Shown here one piece after another: positions 1 to 5,774 of a DNA stretch of 19,734 nucleotides. The DNA comes from Kiritimatiellia bacterium (lineage in GTDB: Bacteria; Verrucomicrobiota; Kiritimatiellia; RFP12; UBA1067). A model generated the notes under the pieces. That model did no database searches. It had not been told where the DNA came from and saw nothing but the letters and a program-made list of their open reading frames with translations. The position numbers were made by a program, and so were the translations under genes. The stretch spans positions 1 through 19,734 of the forward strand of contig JAEDMC010000034.1 in the NCBI GenBank assembly GCA_016303225.1. Direction: 5' to 3'. How positions within the stretch are numbered: position 1 is the stretch's first letter; each line of letters starts with the position of its first letter.

Positions 1-342
1 ACCTCCATTTAGTTCAGCCGAGTTTTGCTCGGCGTACCAGTCCCTCCCGAGTCTCCCACAGAACGACTGCCAGTACGGGTTCTCAACCCACCCGTCGAGG
101 ACCTCCTGGTCGCTCAGCCCGTACATGGTGCGCAGCATCATGAGGCCGACCATCATCCGCACCGGGATCGACGGACGACCGTTGTTCTGGCAATAGACCG
201 GCTCGAGCACTTTTTCGAAACGCCCCCAGTCGATCGCATCCCGCAGCAGGATCAGCTCGTGCTGCGGATAGACGATATCCCGCAGCAGGACCTTGAAGAG
301 GTTCGCTTGAACGGGGGTGGAGGCGTCACTTTTCGTCATCAT
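1..342 (-). CDS. IS5-type (IS1182-like) transposase, N-terminal part, runs off the window
   Basis: Reading the minus strand from the ATG at 342 gives an open frame to the window edge. The protein has the InsH/DUF772 N-terminal pattern of IS5-superfamily transposases: an early segment ending RDAIDWGRFEKVLEP, then GRPSIPVRMMVGLMML, then LSDQEVLDGWVENPYWQSFCG. In the family this domain precedes the DDE catalytic domain, which would lie beyond position 1 and is not visible. Residues after the FCG motif (encoded below about position 57) no longer look like the family, and a perfect short inverted repeat sits there, so the copy may be interrupted or degenerate. A second ATG follows directly at 339. 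A good promoter lies at 386-414. Its role would be cut-and-paste mobility of the element; element ends were not identified. Confidence 0.8.
   Translation of the reverse strand, partial: MMTKSDASTPVQANLFKVLLRDIVYPQHELILLRDAIDWGRFEKVLEPVYCQNNGRPSIPVRMMVGLMMLRTMYGLSDQEVLDGWVENPYWQSFCGRLGRDWYAEQNSAELNGG
17..33. repeat. Short hairpin-forming inverted repeat inside the transposase frame
   Basis: A perfect 6-bp inverted repeat (GCCGAG / CTCGGC) with a 5-nt loop, TTTTG on the plus strand. It falls where the transposase reading frame stops resembling its family. It could be a REP-like insertion or part of the sequence that broke the element. The flank is cut by the window edge. Confidence 0.5.
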
Positions 343-385
343 TTTCGGGGGCTACCTTTGCAATTTACTTGGTTTTACGCCCGAT

Positions 386-414
386 ATTATAACATATTAC
401 GCGCAAGCAATCAA
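386..414 (-). promoter_or_regulatory. Promoter of the transposase gene
   Basis: On the minus strand TTGATT (414-409) is followed after exactly 17 bp by a consensus TATAAT (391-386). The expected start of transcription is about 40 nt upstream of the transposase ATG at 342. The boxes lie in AT-rich DNA unlike the GC-rich genes around it. Confidence 0.6.
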
Positions 415-545
415 CGGTTATTGGGAGATTTTCTCAAAAATCATGTTCGATTTTACAAACTATAGCGATCTCGATGCGTTTTACATAATCGACTATTTAA
501 TCTCATCCCTATTTGCCTTTCGTCTGCGCATAGTATACCAAACAA

Positions 546-587
546 ACCTTACAAGTACCTTACAACTACCTTACAAAATTGTAAGGT
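546..587. repeat. Phased ACCTTACAA operator-like array
   Basis: ACCTTACAA occurs at 546-554, 557-565 and 568-576, an exact 11-bp period (one helical turn). Its inverted copy TTGTAAGGT is at 579-587. The last two form an 8-bp stem with an AAAT loop followed by TTTT, which could also act as a weak terminator. A fifth copy of the core (TGTAAGG, 746-752) is near the sigma factor promoter. Phasing and mixed orientation suggest a protein-binding array: an operator, or transposase sites near the end of the insertion element. Confidence 0.6.
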
Positions 588-755
588 TTTCCTAGGCTAA
601 CAAAAACGGCGAAAGTGCGCCGCAGGCCTGTAAAATGGGCATGAAACGAACTTTTCAGGCGTTCAAAAGAGCTTGCGGAGGGTGTCAGAAAAATTTTTAA
701 AAATCGGTAAAAATCAGGTTGACGGGCTGGCAAACATTACAACACTGTAAGGATC

Positions 756-808
756 CCATTTCACGTCCAGCCGCCTTCCCCAATGTACCAACCTCGCTCG
801 TGAAATGG
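756..808. promoter_or_regulatory. 10-bp inverted repeat abutting the sigma factor promoter
   Basis: CCATTTCACG (756-765) and its exact reverse complement CGTGAAATGG (799-808) are separated by 33 bp, so their centres lie 43 bp apart, about four helical turns. The right arm ends directly against the TATAAT box and contains the TG of the extended -10. Binding there would compete with RNA polymerase. Autoregulation by a dimeric repressor or looping is inference. Confidence 0.5.
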
Positions 809-820
809 TATAATCTTTCC
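806..820 (+). promoter_or_regulatory. Extended -10 promoter of the sigma factor gene
   Basis: TGG-TATAAT (806-814) is a consensus extended -10 element. No convincing -35 box is present at the usual distance. Only six bases separate TATAAT from the GTG at 821, so transcription would start at or next to the start codon. There is no Shine-Dalgarno sequence, which fits a leaderless mRNA. Confidence 0.6.
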
Positions 821-1402
821 GTGTCTCAGATTCCCACAACGTCCATTACCCTGCTGAAGGATCTCGCAAGCGACGCGGCCAGCGCACGCTGGACGGAGTT
901 CTATCGTGTTTACGAGGAGGCGATGCGCGGCTTCCTGCAGACGCGTTTCCCTTCGGTGGAGGCGGATGACGCCATTCAGGAGACGATGGCCGCGCTGACA
1001 CGGGTGCTGCCCGACTACCACCGTACGCCGGACGAGAAACGTCACTTCCGCAACTACCTGATGGGCATCCTCAAACACAAGGCGGCGGACCTCCTCAAGC
1101 GGCAGTCCCGCGAATCGAATGCGCGTGCCGCACTCCACGACGCGCCCCCTGCGGACGAGGGCGCGGCGGAGGACCGCGAATGGCGCTTTGCCGCGATGGA
1201 AGCCGCCGTCGAGCAGCTGATGTCCGATCCGACGATCAACGCCCGCACCCGCGAGGTCTTCCGTCATGTCGCGCTCCAGCACGAACCGGCCGAAGCCGTC
1301 GCTCTTCAGTTCGGCATCACGCGCAACAACGTCGACCAGATCAAGAAGCGCCTGATCGGAAAGCTCGCCGATCTCATCCGTCTCATGACGGAAACCGTCT
1401 AG
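821..1402 (+). CDS. ECF-like RNA polymerase sigma factor (sigma-70 family)
   Basis: A 193-residue protein starting at GTG 821. The frame is open further upstream, but that part is unlike the family and lies before the promoter. Region 2 includes DDAIQETMAAL (about residues 49-59) and HFRNYLMGILKHKAADLLKR (about 75-94), the core-binding and -10-recognition helices. A linker of about 40 residues follows. Region 4 has a helix-turn-helix at about 155-182 (EPAEAVALQFGITRNNVDQI). Length and two-domain layout are those of ECF sigma factors; regions 1 and 3 are absent. Such factors redirect core polymerase to a small regulon. No anti-sigma factor is adjacent. The convergent neighbour is a Ser/Thr kinase, and the stop codons overlap in CTAG (1399-1402). 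ECF-kinase pairing is known in Planctomycetes and Verrucomicrobia, so control by phosphorylation is a reasonable inference. Confidence 0.85.
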   Translation: MSQIPTTSITLLKDLASDAASARWTEFYRVYEEAMRGFLQTRFPSVEADDAIQETMAALTRVLPDYHRTPDEKRHFRNYLMGILKHKAADLLKRQSRESNARAALHDAPPADEGAAEDREWRFAAMEAAVEQLMSDPTINARTREVFRHVALQHEPAEAVALQFGITRNNVDQIKKRLIGKLADLIRLMTETV

Positions 1403-2859
1403 CGGCTCTCCAACAGCTTCTTCGCGCGGCGGTTCCCCTGATGCGCCGCACGGTAAAGCCAGGCCTCCCCCGTTTCGGCGTCGCGGTCAACGCCACGTCC
1501 GTCCAGATAGCATTCGCCGACGAGCGTCTGCGCCGGGGCATGGCCGCGCTCGGCCGCCTTCAACGCCCAGCCGAAGCCCGACTTCTCGTCCTTTTCCGTC
1601 CCGAGCCCATGCATCAGGCAATACGCCAGGTCATTCATGGCCATCAGGTTGCCGCTCTCGGCCGCCTGCTCATACCACCGCACCGCCTCGTGCCGATTCC
1701 TCTCGCAACCCCAGCCCCGCAGACAGCAAAGGCCCAGCGAGGCCTGCGCAAAGGCTTCGCCCGCCTCGGCGGCGCGACGATACCAGCGGACGGCCTCCAC
1801 GCGATTGGTGGCGACGCCGCGTCCGTAGAAATACGCCTCGGCGACGCCGACCTGGGCTTCGACATTGCCTGTCGCCGCCAGCTTCAGCAGACGGTTGAAA
1901 TAGTTGACGTCCGGCTCACTGGTCTGCTGCAGCAACGTCGGCTGCTTCCGCGTCTGGTTCTTGACGTATCGGTCCGCCGCCCGGACCAGCCAGGGGCGGA
2001 ACTGCGGATAGGCCAGGACCGCCGCCGCCAGCAGGACCGCCGCCGCCAGGCCGACGACGCGCAGCCGGTTCCGATGACGGATCGCCGCGGCAAATTCGTT
2101 CGCCGACGCAAACCGGTCTTCTGGCTGCTCGCGCGTCGCGCAGCGGATGACGGACTTCATGTTCGTCGGCGGACGTCCCTCGTACAGCGCGCGCAGCATC
2201 TTGCCGAGCGCGAAGATGTCGCTCTGGACGGACGACTCGCCCTTCAGCAGCTGCTCCGGCGCGGCATAGTCGAGCGTACCGACCCCGACTGGCTTGCCGT
2301 CGATGATCGACACCGTGCGTCCGAACCGCGCGATCGGATCCGTGACGCCCGTTCCGCGCCGCTTGACGAGTCCGAGATCGATCAGCACCGGTTCGCCGTT
2401 CCGCCGTAGGAGGACGTTGCCGGGCTTGAGGTCGCGATGGATGTAACCGGCCTCATGCAGGAGCTGCACCGCCTTCGCGACCTGGTTCATGAACCGTGGC
2501 ACCTCGGACCGCGGCATCGGCTCGGGCAGCGGCTGCAGGTATTCCATCACGTAATAGGGCGCCCCCCCGTGTTCACCGGCCCCCATGAAGCGCGGCAAAG
2601 ACGAAAGCGAGAGGAAGCGCAAGGCGTCAGACTCGGTCAGGAAGCGTTCCTTCAGTCCCCGCGAACCGTCCGTCAGCAGCTTGAGCGCGCCATCCTGTCC
2701 GTATCGGACGTTCCTGACGCGATAGACTTCGGCGGAAAGGCCGGACCCGACAAAAGCCACGACCTTCCATTCGCCGACAACGGTCCCGACCTGAAGCCGT
2801 CCCCGCGCCCCGCCATCCGAGGTCCGCGAATCCAGCCAGCGCTCGACGGAGTCCGTCAC
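1399..2859 (-). CDS. Membrane-anchored Ser/Thr protein kinase with C-terminal Sel1 repeats
   Basis: A 486-residue protein with a Hanks-type kinase domain (about 28-260): glycine loop VGSGLSAEVY (37-46), ATP lysine K60 in ALKLL, catalytic loop HRDLKPGN (141-148), a DLG in place of DFG (161-163) and APEQ (200-203). One membrane helix follows at about 268-286. Four Sel1-type repeats (about 330-480, e.g. YGRGVATNRVEAVRWYRRAA) would lie on the other side of the membrane and bind protein partners. All catalytic residues are present, so it should be active. It starts at GTG 2859, which overlaps the nrdG stop as GTGA, so it is translationally coupled to nrdG. Its 3' end meets the convergent sigma gene stop to stop. 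Physiological substrates are unknown; the sigma factor and the reductase are the obvious candidates. Confidence 0.88.
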   Translation of the reverse strand: MTDSVERWLDSRTSDGGARGRLQVGTVVGEWKVVAFVGSGLSAEVYRVRNVRYGQDGALKLLTDGSRGLKERFLTESDALRFLSLSSLPRFMGAGEHGGAPYYVMEYLQPLPEPMPRSEVPRFMNQVAKAVQLLHEAGYIHRDLKPGNVLLRRNGEPVLIDLGLVKRRGTGVTDPIARFGRTVSIIDGKPVGVGTLDYAAPEQLLKGESSVQSDIFALGKMLRALYEGRPPTNMKSVIRCATREQPEDRFASANEFAAAIRHRNRLRVVGLAAAVLLAAAVLAYPQFRPWLVRAADRYVKNQTRKQPTLLQQTSEPDVNYFNRLLKLAATGNVEAQVGVAEAYFYGRGVATNRVEAVRWYRRAAEAGEAFAQASLGLCCLRGWGCERNRHEAVRWYEQAAESGNLMAMNDLAYCLMHGLGTEKDEKSGFGWALKAAERGHAPAQTLVGECYLDGRGVDRDAETGEAWLYRAAHQGNRRAKKLLESR

Positions 2860-3383
2860 TTCAAATGCAGGATCCGCTGGTTGGAACTGCCGCGGAACTG
2901 AAGTGAAATGTCCTTCAACTCCTCGACAAAAGGTCCGTCGACGAGAACGTCGACGTAAGAGAGGAATTCGTCGGTCACCTCGGTGCGCCAGCGGGATGGT
3001 GGTGAGGGTTGTGTGGATGAAGCTCTCGACTTCTCAACCTCGCAACTGCGCAACTCTTCCAGAATGCAGCCGGTGTAGACCCAAAGGGTCTTGGTGGAAG
3101 CAAACTTCTCGCGGAAACGGCGGAGAAACGGCACGAGCGCACGCTGGTTCGACGGCTCCATCGGCTCTCCTCCGAGAATGGTGAGCCCGCTGATGAACGA
3201 CGGCTCGAGCGCTGAGAGAATCTCGTCTTCGACCTGTCGGTCGAAGGGCTGACCGTAATCGAAGTCCCACTGGTCGGGATTGAAGCACCCCTTGCAATGA
3301 TGCGTGCAACCAGAAACGAAGAGGGTGACCCTGACACCCTCTCCGTTGGCAATGTCACAAGTTCGTATGGACGCGTAGTTCAC
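2856..3383 (-). CDS. nrdG: Anaerobic ribonucleotide reductase activating protein (radical SAM)
   Basis: NrdG uses an iron-sulfur cluster and S-adenosylmethionine to place the glycyl radical on NrdD. The 175-residue protein begins at GTG 3383, overlapping the nrdD stop codon as GTGA. The frame is open upstream, but only as an antisense-like shadow of nrdD. The radical-SAM motif C26-x3-C30-x2-C33 (CTHHCKGC) and the GGEP motif (71-74) are present, followed by WVYTG, the VLVDGPF strand and the family C-terminal RGSSNQRI. It is about 20 residues longer than the usual 154 or so. The excess is at about 112-135, between the EEL helix and the DVLVDG strand, and is Ser/Pro/Arg-rich. It is encoded by a 4 x 8-bp tandem repeat plus adjoining low-complexity DNA (2993-3053). 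The core is intact, so function is probably retained. Confidence 0.93.
   Translation of the reverse strand: MNYASIRTCDIANGEGVRVTLFVSGCTHHCKGCFNPDQWDFDYGQPFDRQVEDEILSALEPSFISGLTILGGEPMEPSNQRALVPFLRRFREKFASTKTLWVYTGCILEELRSCEVEKSRASSTQPSPPSRWRTEVTDEFLSYVDVLVDGPFVEELKDISLQFRGSSNQRILHLK
3022..3053 (-). repeat. 4 x 8-bp tandem repeat inside nrdG
   Basis: On the minus strand, from 3053 downwards, the units are TTGCGCAG, TTGCGAGG, TTGAGAAG and TCGAGAGC, exactly four octamers. They encode part of the extra loop of NrdG. The eleven bases GGTTGAGAAGT are shared with the array at 16774-16805. The adjacent 2993-3020 can be read as four degenerate heptamers of the form (G/T)GG-rich on the plus strand. 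Confidence 0.65.
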
Positions 3384-5569
3384 GAGACGTGCAGGACGCG
3401 TTCCTTGATTTCCTGCGTACGGCCCTGGTTCCAGAACTGGGAGCCGATGTAGCCGCAGGTGCGGCGGGCGACGTTGAGCTTCGCCTCGTCGGTGTTGCCG
3501 CACTTCGGGCACTTCCAGACGAGCTTGCCGCTCTCGTCCTTCACGATCTCGATCTCGCCGTCGAAGCCGCACACCTGGCAGTAGTCCGACTTGGTGTTGA
3601 GTTCGGCGTACATGATGTTGTCGTAGATGAACTTCATGACCGAGAGCACGGCCGGCAGGTTGTTCTGCATGTTCGGCACCTCGACGTAGCTGATCGCGCC
3701 GCCCGGGGAGAGCCGCTGGAACTTCGCCTCGATGCGGAGCTTCTCGAACGCGTCGATCTTCTCCGTCACGTGGATGTGGTACGAGTTCGTGATGTAGTTC
3801 TTGTCGGTGACGCCCTTGATGACGCCGAAGCGCTTCTGCAGGCACTTCGCGAACTTGTAGGTCGTCGATTCGAGCGGCGTGCCGTAGAGCGAGTAGTCGA
3901 TGTTCTCGGCGGCTTTCCACTTCGCCGTGTACTCGTTCAGCTTCTTCATGATTTCGAGGCCGAGCGCCTCGCCTTCCGGCTCCGTGAGCTTCTTGCCGTT
4001 GAGGGCGAACACCGCCTCCCAGAGGCCGGCATAGCCGAGCGAAATCGTCGAGTAGCCGCCGTGCAGGTACTTGTCGATCGGTGCCCCCTTCGGAAGACGC
4101 GTGAGGGCCCCGTACTGCCAGAGGATCGGCGCGGCGTCGGAGAGGGTCCCCGTCAGGCGCTCGTGACGGCACTGGAGCGCCTTGTGGCAGAGCTCGCAGC
4201 GCTCCTCGAAGATGTTCCAGAACTTCTCCATGTCGCCGTGCGCCGAAAGCGCGACGTCGACGAGGTTGAGCGTGACGACGCCCTGGTTGAAGCGGCCGTA
4301 GTACTTGGGCTGGCCGTTCTCGTCGACATACGGCGTCAGGAACGAGCGGCAGCCCATGCACGTGTAGACGTTGCCGTTGCCGCACTTGTCGATCTTGTAC
4401 TCGAGCATCTTCTTCGCGGAGATGTAGTCGGGCACCATACGCTTCGCCGTGCACTTCGCGGAAAGCTCGGTGAGGTACCAGTACGGCGAATCTTCGGTGA
4501 TGTTCTGCTCCTCAAGGACGTAGATGAGCTTCGGGAACGCCGGCGTGATGTAGACGCCCTGCTCGTTCTTGACGCCCTTGATGCGCTCTTTCAGCACCTC
4601 CTCGATGATGATCGCGAGGTCCTTCTTCTCCTGCTCGTTGCGCGCCTCGCCGAGATACATGTAGACCGTGACGAACGGAGCCTGCCCGTTTGTCGTCATC
4701 AGCGTCACGACCTGATACTGGATCGTCTGCACGCCACGCTCGATCTCCTTGCGCACGCGCTTCTCGACGATGGCGTCGAACTTGTCCTTCTCCATCTTGA
4801 CGCCCGCCTCCGCACACTCGTCGGCGAGCTCCTTGCGGATCGCCTGACGACTGACGTCGACGAACGGCGCGAGATGCGTAAGCGAGATGGACTGGCCGCC
4901 GTACTGGTTGGACGCGACCTGCGCGATGATCTGCGTCGCGATGTTGCACGCCGTGGAGAAGCTCTTCGGCTTCTCGATCATCGTCCCGGAAATGACCGTG
5001 CCGTTCTGCAGCATGTCCTCGAGGTTCACGAGATCGCAATTGTGCATGTGCTGCGCATAATAGTCCATGTCGTGGAAGTGGATGAGGCCGTCCTTGTGCG
5101 CCTGCACCACGTCCTGCGGCAGGAGGAGTCGCGCCGCGACGTCCTTCGACACCTCGCCCGCCATGTAGTCGCGCTGCACCGAGTTGATCGTCGGGTTCTT
5201 GTTCGAGTTCTCCTGCTTGACGTCCTCGTTGTTGCACTCGATGAGGGAGAGAATCTGCTCGTCGGTCGTGTTCGCCTTGCGGGCGAGCTGACGCTTGTAG
5301 CGGTAGACGATGTACTTCTTCGCGATCTCATGGGAACCCATCTCCATGATCTTGTTCTCGACGACATCCTGAATCTCCTCGACCGTCATCGCACGGTCGC
5401 GCGCCGCGCACACGCCCGCAACCTCCTCCGCAATCAGCTTGATGCGGCCCTCGCTCAAGGCGTTCTTGTAGTCCACCGCCTGACTGGCCTTGCGAATCGC
5501 GTTCTCAATCTTGACAATGTCAAATTCCTTTTCCTCGCCAGAACGCTTGATGATCTTCATCGTTTTCAT
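3380..5569 (-). CDS. nrdD: Anaerobic (class III) ribonucleoside-triphosphate reductase
   Basis: Reduces ribonucleoside triphosphates to deoxyribonucleotides in the absence of oxygen, in the cytoplasm. At 729 residues it has the full family length. An N-terminal ATP-cone (about 1-95, starting KIIKRSGEEKEFDIVKIENA) provides allosteric control. The barrel includes FHDMDYYAQHMHNCDLVNLE, with C178 the likely thiyl cysteine. A C-terminal zinc site has two CxxC pairs (CQVC and CPKC), followed by the glycyl radical motif RTCGYIG with radical residue G706. The ATG at 5569 has a good ribosome binding site (AAGGA, 5575-5579). It is the first gene of an operon with nrdG and a kinase. Its promoter carries a paired NrdR operator, so it should be repressed when dATP is plentiful. 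Its presence implies an anaerobic or facultative lifestyle. Confidence 0.97.
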   Translation of the reverse strand: MKTMKIIKRSGEEKEFDIVKIENAIRKASQAVDYKNALSEGRIKLIAEEVAGVCAARDRAMTVEEIQDVVENKIMEMGSHEIAKKYIVYRYKRQLARKANTTDEQILSLIECNNEDVKQENSNKNPTINSVQRDYMAGEVSKDVAARLLLPQDVVQAHKDGLIHFHDMDYYAQHMHNCDLVNLEDMLQNGTVISGTMIEKPKSFSTACNIATQIIAQVASNQYGGQSISLTHLAPFVDVSRQAIRKELADECAEAGVKMEKDKFDAIVEKRVRKEIERGVQTIQYQVVTLMTTNGQAPFVTVYMYLGEARNEQEKKDLAIIIEEVLKERIKGVKNEQGVYITPAFPKLIYVLEEQNITEDSPYWYLTELSAKCTAKRMVPDYISAKKMLEYKIDKCGNGNVYTCMGCRSFLTPYVDENGQPKYYGRFNQGVVTLNLVDVALSAHGDMEKFWNIFEERCELCHKALQCRHERLTGTLSDAAPILWQYGALTRLPKGAPIDKYLHGGYSTISLGYAGLWEAVFALNGKKLTEPEGEALGLEIMKKLNEYTAKWKAAENIDYSLYGTPLESTTYKFAKCLQKRFGVIKGVTDKNYITNSYHIHVTEKIDAFEKLRIEAKFQRLSPGGAISYVEVPNMQNNLPAVLSVMKFIYDNIMYAELNTKSDYCQVCGFDGEIEIVKDESGKLVWKCPKCGNTDEAKLNVARRTCGYIGSQFWNQGRTQEIKERVLHVS

Positions 5570-5606
5570 TACTTTCCTTGCTATTAGGGGGTTTAAATGC
5601 TAAATC

Positions 5607-5622
5607 GTACTTCCTATTGTGT
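5607..5622. promoter_or_regulatory. NrdR box 2 (distal half of the operator pair)
   Basis: GTACTTCCTATTGTGT matches the NrdR box consensus acaCwAtATaTwGtgt at 11 of 16 positions, with a perfect right half. It begins 32 bp from the strong box at 5639, which is the three-turn spacing known for NrdR box pairs. It lies just downstream of the expected transcription start of nrdD. Confidence 0.65.
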
Positions 5623-5633
5623 ATCCGAAACGT

Positions 5634-5662
5634 ATGATACACTAAATATTGTGTCCGCGCAA
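5634..5662 (-). promoter_or_regulatory. nrdD operon promoter
   Basis: On the minus strand TTGCGC (5662-5657) is followed after exactly 17 bp by TATCAT (5639-5634). The strong NrdR box fills the spacer and the weaker one covers about +5 to +20. This is the arrangement expected for repression by blocking RNA polymerase. Confidence 0.6.
5639..5654. promoter_or_regulatory. NrdR box 1
   Basis: ACACTAAATATTGTGT fits the published NrdR box consensus almost completely and is nearly palindromic. NrdR is the ATP-cone/zinc-ribbon repressor of ribonucleotide reductase genes. Position directly upstream of nrdD and the 32-bp offset to a second box make this a confident call. The nrdR gene itself is not in the window. 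Confidence 0.85.
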
Positions 5663-5702
5663 GGGGGGAAATGTAAAAAGTTGTCTACAGATTGTACACA
5701 AA

Positions 5703-5740
5703 GAAAACAGCAGATACAACCAATTGGGTCGTATCTGCTG
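5703..5740 (-). terminator. Rho-independent terminator of the 1607-residue protein gene
   Basis: A perfect 10-bp stem (CAGCAGATAC, 5708-5717, with GTATCTGCTG, 5731-5740) closes a 13-nt loop. Read on the minus strand it is followed by TTTTCTTT. It starts about 35 nt after the stop codon at 5775 and separates that gene from the nrdD promoter. Confidence 0.8.
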
Positions 5741-5774
5741 AATGCGAATTCTGTAAATTACGCGTTACGAGGCC

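Larger units (their letters stand above)
343..820. other. AT-rich non-coding region between transposase and sigma factor gene
   Basis: No credible gene lies here. The open frames on the plus strand at 317-595 and 719-820 have no recognisable protein features, and the latter is only an upstream extension of the sigma gene frame. What can be seen is the transposase promoter, a CCTTACA heptamer array (546-587), a TTACA-ACAC-TGTAA palindrome (737-750), a 10-bp inverted repeat (756-765 and 799-808) and the sigma factor promoter. The left outer end of the insertion element must also fall in this stretch but was not identified. Confidence 0.6.

Noticed and set aside
546..587. CRISPR-like short array
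   Set aside because: Repeats of 9 bp at 11-bp spacing leave no spacers; not a CRISPR.
570..590. Rho-independent terminator at the last CCTTACA pair
   Set aside because: The stem is AT-rich and followed by only four T, and it is part of a wider repeat array, so an operator reading is preferred.
719..820. In-frame upstream start of the sigma factor gene
   Set aside because: The extra 34 residues are unlike sigma factors and would begin before the TATAAT promoter.
3384..4454. Upstream extension of the nrdG frame into nrdD
   Set aside because: The extra residues are Arg/Gly/His-rich shadow sequence. The GTG overlapping the nrdD stop gives the normal NrdG N-terminus.
3389..5587. A 732-codon plus-strand open frame opposite nrdD
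   Set aside because: It is rich in Leu, Val, Arg and Asp without family motifs, exactly complementary to a confidently identified gene; a GC-bias shadow.
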